A stretch of DNA of 64,000 nucleotides from assembly GCA_964648295.1 (NCBI GenBank), contig CAZYNH010000006.1, forward strand, positions 72,438 through 136,437, read 5' to 3'. The notes beneath the pieces are model-generated. The model worked only from the letters and a program-made list of their open reading frames with translations, ran no database searches and was not told where the DNA came from. Both the position numbers and the translations under genes were made by a program. The DNA comes from UBA4055 sp964648295 (GTDB lineage Bacteria; UBA4055). This document shows, in pieces, positions 9,171-17,458 of this stretch (within the stretch, counting starts at the first letter, position 1; the number at the start of each line of letters is the position of its first letter).

Positions 9171-10022
9171 TTATTCATCGAACTCAAAATAAAAATTATT
9201 AAAAATCTTCCTGTACTTGCTCAAAAGCTTGTCGGCGATCTTGTTGCCGTTAACATATATATCAGTCGTGTCGATAAGAACAGTAAAGTTTCCGGCTCTT
9301 TCCTTATTCATAATCTTATCTTTTATAAGTTCATTTGCCAGCTCTATTGCGTCAAATTTCAGAACGGACTGCATGCTTCCCTGATCCACCTGCATTTTTG
9401 TTGCGCGCAATCTGGCATTTACCGTCTTTTCCTCGATCTTTTTTTCAAATGAAGCATTCCTTACGCTTACCGCCCTGCCCTCGCCGGTCACCTCAAGATT
9501 AGATCCGTACTGGCTGTTTATTCCTGAAACTACAGATTCCAGATCACTTTTATCCCAGAAATCGTATGTAAGAATATCACCGTCGACATTAACCTCCAGA
9601 TAGAGTTTGACAGGAACGGATTCTTCAGCTATTTCTTCAATATGCTCCTCATACGAACCCGATCCCTCGCCGTCTTCCGTTACAGTCTCTCTGTATTCAA
9701 CTTTTCTTTCGAAATCGGAATCGGCATAACTTTTGATCGAGGTCCTGAAAGTTTTCGGCACCTCCGGTGTTTCCTCAACCGTGATCTCCGCCGAAACATC
9801 CACTGTTCTTCCCGTGGTCCCTGATATTGAAAGGCTGATCTCGTTTACGGATATTTTTTTCTTGGCCCTTACCGACCCCTGCTGAGTTACAGAAAACATT
9901 CCGTTATCACCGGACTGAGTATGCTTGATCGTATATTTTTCCTGGGAATAGCTTTCGGAGTTAACGGCAGACAGTGTTAAAGCTGCGGCGAATACTACCT
10001 TAAATAAAGAAACGAATTTCAT
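9171..10022 (-). CDS. Secreted protein of unknown function upstream of a hybrid kinase
   Basis: 283 residues with a clear signal peptide (KFVSLFKVVFAAALTLSAVNS). I do not recognise the family. The mature part is rich in charged, alternating beta-type sequence (for example SVNEISLSISGTTGRTVDVS and repeated EVT/EVPK stretches), with an acidic Gly/Ser/Glu loop near residue 120 and a final half resembling a lipid- or ligand-binding beta fold, which is only an impression. The ATG at 10022 has GGAG at good spacing; a longer frame upstream lacks support. The kinase gene starts 18 bases after its stop, so the two are likely co-transcribed and the protein may serve the sensor. Function unknown. Confidence 0.75.
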   Translation of the reverse strand: MKFVSLFKVVFAAALTLSAVNSESYSQEKYTIKHTQSGDNGMFSVTQQGSVRAKKKISVNEISLSISGTTGRTVDVSAEITVEETPEVPKTFRTSIKSYADSDFERKVEYRETVTEDGEGSGSYEEHIEEIAEESVPVKLYLEVNVDGDILTYDFWDKSDLESVVSGINSQYGSNLEVTGEGRAVSVRNASFEKKIEEKTVNARLRATKMQVDQGSMQSVLKFDAIELANELIKDKIMNKERAGNFTVLIDTTDIYVNGNKIADKLLSKYRKIFNNFYFEFDE

Positions 10023-10056
10023 TCTATATCTCCAATGATTTTTATTGTTCCACATT

Positions 10057-10085
10057 ATAATAACAAATTTTTATCGCAATTCCAA
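10057..10085 (-). promoter_or_regulatory. Candidate promoter of the secreted protein-kinase-regulator operon
   Basis: On the minus strand TTGGAA (10085-10080) and TATTAT (10062-10057) are separated by 17 bases, with the first start codon 35 bases downstream of the -10 box. The match to a sigma-70 type promoter is moderate, and the AT-rich context makes chance matches likely. Confidence 0.35.
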
Positions 10086-10098
10086 CAAGAATTTTCGT

Positions 10099-10127
10099 TT
10101 GAATTTAATTTTCTTTTTGCTTACATT
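10099..10127 (+). promoter_or_regulatory. Candidate promoter of the prepilin peptidase gene
   Basis: TTGAAT at 10099-10104 and TACATT at 10122-10127 are 17 bases apart, 27 bases before the GTG start. The same TACATT -10 hexamer occurs at the gntR promoter. It sits back to back with the candidate promoter for the leftward operon. Confidence 0.35.
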
Positions 10128-10154
10128 GTGTCAAATAATTAGCGGGGATCACCG

Positions 10155-11762
10155 GTGGCAGAAACATACAGGTCATTCTTTTCTGCATGGCAGACATACC
10201 TGATCTTCGGAATGATCTTCGGGTCATTTCTTAATGTGGTTATCTGCAGGGTCCCTGACGGGATATCTCTTCTGAAACCCGCGTCCAGATGTCCAAAATG
10301 CGGACATCTGATCAAATGGTATGAGAATATACCTGTTATAAGCTGGATATTTCTCATGGGAAAATGTTCATCCTGCGGCGCGGGAATATCGGCTGAATAT
10401 CCGATAATCGAACTTGGTTCAGGGCTGCTTACCGCCGGACTTTTTTTACTTACCGGTCCGGTGCCGGAACTGGCGATCTACATCGCTCTTTTGTATACTT
10501 TGCTGCCGATTATGGTTATCGACTATAAAACATTCAGTATTCCCCACGGTCTCAATATCACTTTTTTCATAATCTCGGTTTCGGCTGTCTTTATGCATCA
10601 CTTCATTTCAAAATTCCTGCCTGTTTCCTATCTTGGTTCCTTTGCAGGCGGATTGACCGGTCTGGGACTCCTGTACTTAATACATAAAATAGGCAAGATC
10701 GTTTACAAACAGGATGCAATGGGCATGGGAGACATTTTCCTGCTGGGATCGGCGGGACTGATGCTCGGTCCGAAACTGACAGTGACCGCCTTTATACTCG
10801 GGTCATTACTGGCCGTCATCTCATACGCGGCGCCTTCCGTTTACAATCATATGAAAAGAAAAAGCGCTGCATTATCATACCTTAAAAAAGCCGAAGACGG
10901 ACTGGATTCTTCCGGGTTGGAAAATGAAAAGAAGGCTGACATTCTGGGTATAAAGCTCCAGCTTTTATTCAGCATGAGGGACGGAAGGTTCGAACAGGTA
11001 AAGCAAGAACTCCTGTCATTTCTGAAAGAAAATGAAATATGCACAACAATTTTAACAAGGCTCTTTTTCCGCTTCGCAGCTACAGATGACTGTGATAATT
11101 CAGTTACGGTACTCAGGAAACTTGAGACGCTGAATTCATTATCTAAAAACGATATAAAAGAAGCGCTCGGACAAGACCTCGTCGGATATGACTCATATAC
11201 AGACAATCTTAAGCTTCTCAGGCAGTATTCAAAAAAAAATGGACTCAACAGACTGCAGGATATTTTATCAGACAAAGAATTCTTCGATGCTGAAGAAAAA
11301 TACACAGATTGCGTAGATGAAATATATGACACTCTTAAAGGGCTTGAGAACGATGAAGAAAAGCTCTCGTTCCTTCTGAAACAGAACAGATATTTTCAGT
11401 ACAACGGTTACACAGCCGAGCAGAAGCAGATCATCGGCCTGATCGAAACGGCTGTAAAAAAAGGAAATGACGAAAACGTTCAGAGATTCCTGTCGGATAC
11501 AGCTCTTGTTTATTTTAAGGATTTTTTCTTCAGGGAAAGTGGTGAATGCGTAAGGGAACTTCTAAGCCGCTACGGTAAAGGACGGGGACTGACTTATACA
11601 GCAGCATTGAACTTATACAATATAGCTCTTTTCAGATATGTTTTTTTTAAGCAGAGACTCGCTTTCGGACCTTTCCTTGCCGCCGGAATAATGATATCGC
11701 TGCTCTGGGGAGAAAAAATTATAAATGCCTATTTTGATTTTCTGGAAGAACTGGTCTCATGA
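10155..11762 (+). CDS. Prepilin peptidase (A24 family) with a long C-terminal extension
   Basis: Cleaves and N-methylates type IV prepilin-like leaders at the inner membrane. Residues 1-230 are a complete PilD-type enzyme: GSFLNVVICRVPDG, two CxxC pairs (CPKCG, CSSCG) of the zinc-binding cytoplasmic domain, the first aspartate in MVIDYKTFSIPHGL and the second in AMGMGDIFLLG. The usual protein ends near 260 residues; here about 300 more follow, mostly charged helical sequence (residues 235-500) and then one further hydrophobic segment (FGPFLAAGIMISLLWG). The extension resembles nothing I can name; it could be a helical-repeat scaffold. A GTG start at 10155 is preceded by GGGGA; no internal ATG would keep the first membrane helix. 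Confidence 0.85.
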   Translation: MAETYRSFFSAWQTYLIFGMIFGSFLNVVICRVPDGISLLKPASRCPKCGHLIKWYENIPVISWIFLMGKCSSCGAGISAEYPIIELGSGLLTAGLFLLTGPVPELAIYIALLYTLLPIMVIDYKTFSIPHGLNITFFIISVSAVFMHHFISKFLPVSYLGSFAGGLTGLGLLYLIHKIGKIVYKQDAMGMGDIFLLGSAGLMLGPKLTVTAFILGSLLAVISYAAPSVYNHMKRKSAALSYLKKAEDGLDSSGLENEKKADILGIKLQLLFSMRDGRFEQVKQELLSFLKENEICTTILTRLFFRFAATDDCDNSVTVLRKLETLNSLSKNDIKEALGQDLVGYDSYTDNLKLLRQYSKKNGLNRLQDILSDKEFFDAEEKYTDCVDEIYDTLKGLENDEEKLSFLLKQNRYFQYNGYTAEQKQIIGLIETAVKKGNDENVQRFLSDTALVYFKDFFFRESGECVRELLSRYGKGRGLTYTAALNLYNIALFRYVFFKQRLAFGPFLAAGIMISLLWGEKIINAYFDFLEELVS

Positions 11763-11837
11763 ATGTCGCATATCATAACACCTTAAATAGATCAATGCTT
11801 AAATTAGAGTACGAAATAAATCCGACGGAGTGATCTG

Positions 11838-13076
11838 ATGCAGGAGAAATTTATATATCTGGATAACGGGGATACGACAATGCCGGACAGTGAAGTTCTG
11901 GAATATATGGCAGAATTTTATACAACATCCTACGGGAACCCCTCTTCGCTGCATGATCTTGGGATCGAGGCTGACGAGAACATTGCCGAGGCCAGGAAAA
12001 CCATAGCCGGACTGATCGGCGCCGAACCGCAGGAACTGATTTTTACCTCAGGCGCGACAGAATCGAATAATATGGCTATCAACGGCGTCGCCGACTATTT
12101 GCGGAACAAAGGGAACCATATAATAATTTCATCAGTAGAACATACTTCCGTTAAAGCCGTCGCGCACAGGCTCAGAAATGAAGGCTACAAGGTTGACGAG
12201 GTCAGGGTGGACGGCGAGGGATTTTTAGATATTGAAGATCTGAAAAGCAAGTTCAAGGTAACCACGATACTCGTGTCTGTTATATACGCCAACTACGAGA
12301 TCGGAACGATCCAGAATATCGGCGAGATCGGAAAGATATGCAGGGAAAAGGGCGTTCTTTTTCACACTGACGCGGCGCAGGCTTTCGGGAAAATAAAGAT
12401 CGATGTGAACGGAGAGAACATTGACCTGATGACCATTAATGCGCACAAAAATCACGGACCCAAGGGCACGGGCGCTCTGTACATAAGAAAAGGTGTTAAA
12501 CTGAAAAAACTTATGGAGGGCGGAGCCCATGAGTTCAATTTGCGGCCCGGTACCGAGAACCTTCCGGCGATAATGGGGTTCGCCAGATCCGCGGAGATCG
12601 CGTACAGGGACATTGAAAAGAACAATGCCCGAATGATAAGATTACGGGACCGTTTGATAGACGGACTAAGTACCATCGGCCACATAACTATTAACGGGCC
12701 TAAAGGTCAAAACATCAGCCGGAGACTGCCCCACAACGCCGATGTCACCTTTCATTATATCGAAGGTGAAGCTATCCTTATGCATCTTTCACTGAGAGGC
12801 ATTTATGTGTCTTCGGGATCGGCCTGCTCCTCAAAGACTCTCGAACCTTCGCATGTTCTTACAGCTATAGGGCTTAAACACGAACAGGCCCACGGTTCCA
12901 TCCGGTTCACTCTTTCAAAATACAATACCGAAAAAGAGATCGACAGCACGGTAGAAAATGTGAGAGAGGTGGTTGAGATACTAAGAAGTATGTCGTCGTT
13001 CAATCCTGAGGAACACAGTGAACTGGTTAACCCGGATGCTAAAACATATTATAAAGATAAAACAGACAAGGAATAA
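11838..13076 (+). CDS. Cysteine desulfurase (NifS/IscS type)
   Basis: PLP enzyme that takes sulfur from cysteine for Fe-S cluster building. 412 residues beginning with FIYLDNGDTTMPDSEV, with GATESNN, the HTDAAQAF cofactor region, the PLP lysine in NAHKNHGPKGTGALY and the persulfide cysteine in SSGSACSSKTLEPSHVL. The active-site loop is of the longer class I type. It ends 2 bases before the IscU-DUF59 gene, so this copy probably feeds the scaffold, whereas the second desulfurase at 22225 lies beside mnmA. AGGAG-like GGAG precedes the ATG at 11838. I give no symbol because nifS and iscS cannot be separated here. Confidence 0.92.
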   Translation: MQEKFIYLDNGDTTMPDSEVLEYMAEFYTTSYGNPSSLHDLGIEADENIAEARKTIAGLIGAEPQELIFTSGATESNNMAINGVADYLRNKGNHIIISSVEHTSVKAVAHRLRNEGYKVDEVRVDGEGFLDIEDLKSKFKVTTILVSVIYANYEIGTIQNIGEIGKICREKGVLFHTDAAQAFGKIKIDVNGENIDLMTINAHKNHGPKGTGALYIRKGVKLKKLMEGGAHEFNLRPGTENLPAIMGFARSAEIAYRDIEKNNARMIRLRDRLIDGLSTIGHITINGPKGQNISRRLPHNADVTFHYIEGEAILMHLSLRGIYVSSGSACSSKTLEPSHVLTAIGLKHEQAHGSIRFTLSKYNTEKEIDSTVENVREVVEILRSMSSFNPEEHSELVNPDAKTYYKDKTDKE

Positions 13077-13078
13077 AG

Positions 13079-13738
13079 ATGGCACTGAAATACACCGAGA
13101 AAACGATCGACCATTTCACAAAACCCAGGAATCTGGGAACCCTGGAAGGCGCGAACGCCGAGGCGACAGAAGGTAGCCCGGCATGCGGAGATATGGTTAA
13201 CTACACGCTGAAGATCAATCCCGAAACGCTCATAATCGAAGACATCAAATTCAAATCCTACGGATGCGCGTCAAATATTGCTACTGCCTCAATAGCCACA
13301 GAAATGGTAAAGGGAAAACATATAGACGAAGTTAAGACGATGGGCACGACCCAGGCTGCGAACGAACTTGGCGGTCTGCCTCCTGTAAAAATGCACTGCA
13401 GCGTTCTTGCCATCAACGGGATAAAGGCGGCGATAAGGGAGTTCGAAAAAAAGATAGGAAGGATCACAGATGAAAAAAGAGTAATAACAGAAAAAGCCCT
13501 CATGAACATTCTTAAAAATGTGATGCACCCTAAGCACGGTCAGAACCTTGTGGATAACGGCAATGTTGAAAGGATAAGAATAGACGGACAGGATATTTTT
13601 ATAATAATAACTCTTGAACCTGATGAGGAAATATACGCTTCCAATATACACGATGAGGTGATGGAGCATTTAGAGGCCATGAAGTGCACGCACGAGATAA
13701 TGGTGAAGATCGAATCCAAGACGGGCAGTTTCATATAA
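13079..13738 (+). CDS. IscU/NifU-type Fe-S scaffold fused to a DUF59 (MIP18)-like domain
   Basis: Scaffold on which Fe-S clusters are assembled. Residues 1-127 are an IscU/NifU-N domain with the three ligand cysteines at 36 (SPACGDMV, including the conserved Asp), 63 (YGCASNIA) and 107 (KMHCSVLA). Residues about 135-212 form a second domain (VMHPKHGQNLVDNGNVERI, IIITLEPDEE) that fits the DUF59/MIP18 pattern of SufT- and PaaD-like proteins, not the CxxC NifU C-terminal domain. I know DUF59 as a separate protein or fused to Mrp/ApbC; a fusion to IscU is unusual. It lies 2 bases after the desulfurase and overlaps the methyltransferase start by one base. Confidence 0.85.
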   Translation: MALKYTEKTIDHFTKPRNLGTLEGANAEATEGSPACGDMVNYTLKINPETLIIEDIKFKSYGCASNIATASIATEMVKGKHIDEVKTMGTTQAANELGGLPPVKMHCSVLAINGIKAAIREFEKKIGRITDEKRVITEKALMNILKNVMHPKHGQNLVDNGNVERIRIDGQDIFIIITLEPDEEIYASNIHDEVMEHLEAMKCTHEIMVKIESKTGSFI

Positions 13739-14850
13739 TGACCTATAAGCTCGCGGCCACATGCGCTTTCGGACTGGAATCCGTTCTGAAAAAAGAGGTG
13801 CTGTCTCTGGGCGGCAGAGAAATCAGTTCTGACAACGGGCGCGTTTATTTCAGAGGCGATGATACTTTTATAGCAAAAGCTAATATTTTTTTAAGGACCG
13901 CAGACAGGATCCATATCGTTCTTAACGAATTCGACTCGGCGGATTTCGATGAACTTTTTGAAGGTGTCAGGTCTGTCGCATGGGAAGATATTATAAATGA
14001 CCGGGGAAGAGTGCTTGTCAAAGGGAGATCCAAAAATTCCCTGTTACATTCGGTACCTGTGGCTCAGTCCATGACAAAAAAAGCAATTATCGACAGACTT
14101 ATACAGAAAACAGGAAAGAGCGAAATCCTTGAAGACGGTGTTCTCTTCCCCGTTGAAATAGAGCTGGATAACAATAAAGGCAGGCTGATGCTCAACACAT
14201 CGGGCGAAGCGCTTTTCAAAAGAGGATACAGAACCGGATCGGGCGACGCTCCGATAAAGGAGACCCTGGCAGCCGGGCTTGTTCTCCTTTCAGGATGGAA
14301 AAGCGGCGAGCCTCTTGTTGATCCGTTCTGCGGATCCGGCACAATTCCGATCGAGGCGGCGATGATAAGGAAAAATATTCCACCGGGTCTCAACAGGCAT
14401 TTTTTATCAATGAAATGGGATTTCCTTGACAAAATGATCTGGAAACAGGCCGCCGAAGAAGCCGTTGCCGGCATAATTTCCCAAACCGGACCGGAGATAT
14501 ACGGTTATGATAACGACCCTGATGTGATAAAGAAAGCAACGGAAAATGCCGTGAACGCCGAAGCGGATGACACTGTTATGTTCAAAATTGTTGATATAAG
14601 ACAATTCAAGCTTAAAGGACAGCCCGGAACGGTTGTAACGAATCCGCCTTACGGTGAAAGGCTTGGCGACAGAAAATACGCTGATGAAGTATACTCTGCT
14701 TTAAGGGAAGCAGTATCTAAAAAGTACGGATGGAATGTTAATATAATAACAGCGCATCCTAATTTTCAGGAGATATTCGGACGCGCCGTAAAGAAAAGAA
14801 AGCTTTTCAACGGGAACATCAGATGCAATTATTATTCATATTTGATCTGA
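13738..14850 (+). CDS. THUMP-domain class I RNA methyltransferase (RlmL/COG0116 family)
   Basis: S-adenosylmethionine-dependent RNA methyltransferase, probably modifying guanosine N2 in 23S rRNA or tRNA. 370 residues: an N-terminal ferredoxin-like and THUMP part (LAATCAFGLESVLKKEV to about residue 160), then the methyltransferase with the SAM motif VDPFCGSGTIPIEAA and the catalytic TNPPYGERLG. It lacks the second (RlmK) half of E. coli RlmL. The start is the ATG that overlaps the preceding TAA in TAATG; an upstream in-frame ATG would begin inside the scaffold gene. Exact target cannot be read from sequence. Confidence 0.88.
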   Translation: MTYKLAATCAFGLESVLKKEVLSLGGREISSDNGRVYFRGDDTFIAKANIFLRTADRIHIVLNEFDSADFDELFEGVRSVAWEDIINDRGRVLVKGRSKNSLLHSVPVAQSMTKKAIIDRLIQKTGKSEILEDGVLFPVEIELDNNKGRLMLNTSGEALFKRGYRTGSGDAPIKETLAAGLVLLSGWKSGEPLVDPFCGSGTIPIEAAMIRKNIPPGLNRHFLSMKWDFLDKMIWKQAAEEAVAGIISQTGPEIYGYDNDPDVIKKATENAVNAEADDTVMFKIVDIRQFKLKGQPGTVVTNPPYGERLGDRKYADEVYSALREAVSKKYGWNVNIITAHPNFQEIFGRAVKKRKLFNGNIRCNYYSYLI

Positions 14851-14911
14851 ATTTTCTTGCGATATCTTGCATTGAAAGCTATATTATGCCTGAAATATTA
14901 CTGGAGTATTT

Positions 14912-15811
14912 ATGAAGAAGAACCAGTTTGTCGCGCTTATCTTTATCATTTTATTGTCCGGCTGCGCCGAAAAGCCCTCCGACCGGAAACCTGTCATATC
15001 TGTAAGCATTCTTCCCCAAAAGTATTTTACCGAAAGAATAACCGGAGATAAATTCGAGATCAATGTCCTTCTTCCGCCCGGTGTCAGTCCGCACACTTTT
15101 GAGCCTGCACCGTCAATTTTGACTAAACTTGCAGGTTCCGAAGCATATCTCATACTCGGGGAGATCGAATTTGAAAAAGCATGGATGGATAAATTCATGT
15201 CTGTAAGAAAAGATCTGAAAGTTTTTAATACGACTGCGGGTGCCGATTATATAAAATTTGATGAAGATGATGACCGACACGCACATCACGAACGCATGGA
15301 TCACGACCATGTCCACCATCACGAGGGAGTCGACCCGCATATATGGATGTCGGCCCGCGAAGCTAAAATCATAGCTGAAAATACATGCAGATATGTTTCG
15401 GAGATCGACCCGGCTAACGGGCAGTTCTATAAAGATAATCTTGACGATTTTCTTAAAGACCTGGATAAGCTTGATATGCAGATCAAAACTATTCTGTCTG
15501 ATCTCAAGAACATAAAATTCATAATCTACCATCCGGCACTAGGATATTTTGCCAGGGATTACGGACTTGAGGAGATACCTATCGAGATCGACGGAAAAGA
15601 GCCTTCGCCTTCACAGATAAGGAATGTGATAGATACAGCAAGAGATCAGGGGATCAAGGCTGTATTTATACAGAAACAGTTCGACACGAGACTGGCCGGA
15701 TCAATAGCGGAAGAGATCGGGGGCGCTGTTGTTCAGATTGATCCGTTAAGTGAAGACTGGATAAACAATTTAATACTTGTGGCAAGAACGCTTCAATTCG
15801 AGGGAAAATGA
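14912..15811 (+). CDS. znuA: Zinc/manganese ABC transporter substrate-binding lipoprotein
   Basis: Cluster A-I metal-binding receptor. A lipoprotein signal with LSGCAEK as lipobox tethers it to the membrane. Metal ligands are recognisable in PPGVSPHTFEPAP, in a histidine- and aspartate-rich loop at about residues 115-138 (DRHAHHERMDHDHVHHH), followed by VDPHIWMS, in IIYHPALGYFARDYG, and near the C-terminus. The His-rich loop favours zinc, as in ZnuA, though this cannot be settled from sequence. GGAG precedes the ATG. The stop overlaps the ATPase start by 4 bases, so it forms an operon with the next two genes. Confidence 0.9.
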   Translation: MKKNQFVALIFIILLSGCAEKPSDRKPVISVSILPQKYFTERITGDKFEINVLLPPGVSPHTFEPAPSILTKLAGSEAYLILGEIEFEKAWMDKFMSVRKDLKVFNTTAGADYIKFDEDDDRHAHHERMDHDHVHHHEGVDPHIWMSAREAKIIAENTCRYVSEIDPANGQFYKDNLDDFLKDLDKLDMQIKTILSDLKNIKFIIYHPALGYFARDYGLEEIPIEIDGKEPSPSQIRNVIDTARDQGIKAVFIQKQFDTRLAGSIAEEIGGAVVQIDPLSEDWINNLILVARTLQFEGK

Positions 15812-16554
15812 CACAGAAACTTCTGGAACTTAATAATATCTCTGCGGGATACGGCGGAGAAACAGTCGTAAAGAATGTGAACCTGGAAATTTTCGAGAAG
15901 GATTTTCTTGGCGTGATCGGGCCTAACGGCGGAGGAAAATCAACGATCATGAAGGTTATCCTGGGTATTTTAAAACCTGTTTCAGGCAGGATCACCTACT
16001 CAAAAAAAATAAATTTCGGATACCTGCCGCAGTTCAATCTCAACGATGTTAAATTCCCGATAAGCGTTAAAGATGTTGTACTTTCCGGACTGATGATCGA
16101 GAAAAAAATTTTTAGAAGATTCAGCAGAGAGCAGATGCTCAAAGCTGATTCAATAATTGATAAATTCGGTCTTTCCGAATATTCCCAGACTCCTTACGGC
16201 GAGCTTTCCGGCGGCCAGATACAGAGGGTCCTTCTGTCCAGGGCGATAGTTTCAGACCCCGAGATACTTATACTCGACGAACCGACGGCGTTCACAGACA
16301 AAGGTTTTTCAAAAAATCTGTACAAGATGCTTAATGAAATGAACGAGGAGAGAGCTATCATAATGGTATCTCACGATACTGGGGTGATCTCATCCTATGT
16401 AAAAAATGTGGCCTGCGTCAACAGAACGCTCCATTATCACTCCGGTAATGAGATCAGCAGCGAACTGCTTGACAAATACTCCTGCCCTGTAGAGATTATC
16501 GCGCACGGCCCTGTACCTCACAGAGTTCTAAAGACGCACAGGGATAAAAAATGA
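15808..16554 (+). CDS. znuC: Metal ABC transporter ATP-binding protein
   Basis: Energises the metal importer. 248 residues with Walker A GPNGGGKSTIMKV, Q-loop in FGYLPQFN, signature YGELSGGQIQRVLLSRA, Walker B EILILDEPTAF and switch histidine in IMVSHDTGV. The C-terminus (from about residue 205) has extra residues with several histidines (NRTLHYHSG) as often seen in zinc/manganese ATPases. It overlaps both neighbours by 4 bases, indicating coupled translation. Confidence 0.92.
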   Translation: MTQKLLELNNISAGYGGETVVKNVNLEIFEKDFLGVIGPNGGGKSTIMKVILGILKPVSGRITYSKKINFGYLPQFNLNDVKFPISVKDVVLSGLMIEKKIFRRFSREQMLKADSIIDKFGLSEYSQTPYGELSGGQIQRVLLSRAIVSDPEILILDEPTAFTDKGFSKNLYKMLNEMNEERAIIMVSHDTGVISSYVKNVACVNRTLHYHSGNEISSELLDKYSCPVEIIAHGPVPHRVLKTHRDKK

Positions 16555-17369
16555 CGGATATCTTATCATACGCTTTTTTTCAGAGAGCACTGCTTGTAGC
16601 TTTGCTGGCAAGTATAACCTGCGGGATAATCGGGACTTATATTGTGGCCAGAAGGATAGTGTTCATCTCCGACGGCATCACTCACGCGTCATTCGGAGGT
16701 ATCGGTCTCGGCTATTTTCTTGGTATAAACCCTGTTCTTAGCGCCGCGTTCTTCGGCGTACTCAGCGCTTTCGGGATAAAGTTCATGACGAGCAGAGCCA
16801 GGGTTAGAGAAGATTCGTCTATCGGGATATTCCTTTCTCTGGGAATGGCCGTAGGTATAATACTCATTTACCTTACCCCGGGATACGCCCCCGATCTGTC
16901 ATCTTATCTTTTCGGCAACATTCTCACAGTAAGCTCCGGGGAAGTTTATTTTTCCGTCGCGATAACCGTTCTTTCGGTCGTTACAGTCATTTTTTTCTAC
17001 AGAGAGATACTTTTTACCGCGTTTGATGAGGAATACGCCAAAATACAGCATGTCAATACTTCCGCGGTAAGTTATCTTATGCTTGCTCTCGTCGCGCTGG
17101 TAGTAGTCATAAATATAAGAATCGCGGGAATAATACTGATAATATCCCTCCTCACAATCCCTCAGAACACAGCACTGCTGTTGACCAGAAAATTTAAAAA
17201 TATAATGATACTTTCAATACTGACGGGACTCATATCGGCTGTCTCAGGTCTCTTCATATCGTTCTATATGAACATACCTTCAGGCGCTACGATCGTATTC
17301 AGCTCAGTATTAATATTCATCCTGACCAAACTTTCGGTTCATTTTATGAAGAAGAAAAACGGTAAATAA
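16551..17369 (+). CDS. znuB: Metal ABC transporter permease
   Basis: Membrane channel subunit of the cluster A-I importer (ABC-3 family). 272 residues with about eight hydrophobic segments and family motifs GTYIVARRIVFISDGITHAS and FTAFDEEYAKIQHV. The start overlaps znuC by 4 bases. About 90 AT-rich bases separate it from the next gene. No Zur/Fur-like palindrome is obvious upstream of the operon at 14851-14911. Confidence 0.92.
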   Translation: MTDILSYAFFQRALLVALLASITCGIIGTYIVARRIVFISDGITHASFGGIGLGYFLGINPVLSAAFFGVLSAFGIKFMTSRARVREDSSIGIFLSLGMAVGIILIYLTPGYAPDLSSYLFGNILTVSSGEVYFSVAITVLSVVTVIFFYREILFTAFDEEYAKIQHVNTSAVSYLMLALVALVVVINIRIAGIILIISLLTIPQNTALLLTRKFKNIMILSILTGLISAVSGLFISFYMNIPSGATIVFSSVLIFILTKLSVHFMKKKNGK

Positions 17370-17385
17370 TTTAAGATGATTTTTC

Positions 17386-17414
17386 TTGTAATTATGCAAA
17401 ATATTATATACTTT
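17386..17414 (+). promoter_or_regulatory. Weak candidate promoter before the TPR protein
   Basis: TTGTAA at 17386-17391 and TACTTT at 17409-17414 are 17 bases apart, 44 bases before the ATG. The hexamers are poor matches in AT-rich DNA, so this is a low-confidence suggestion. Confidence 0.25.
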
Positions 17415-17458
17415 TAATACCTAAGTGATTTTAGTGTAAAACTTATTCGGATACTGTT

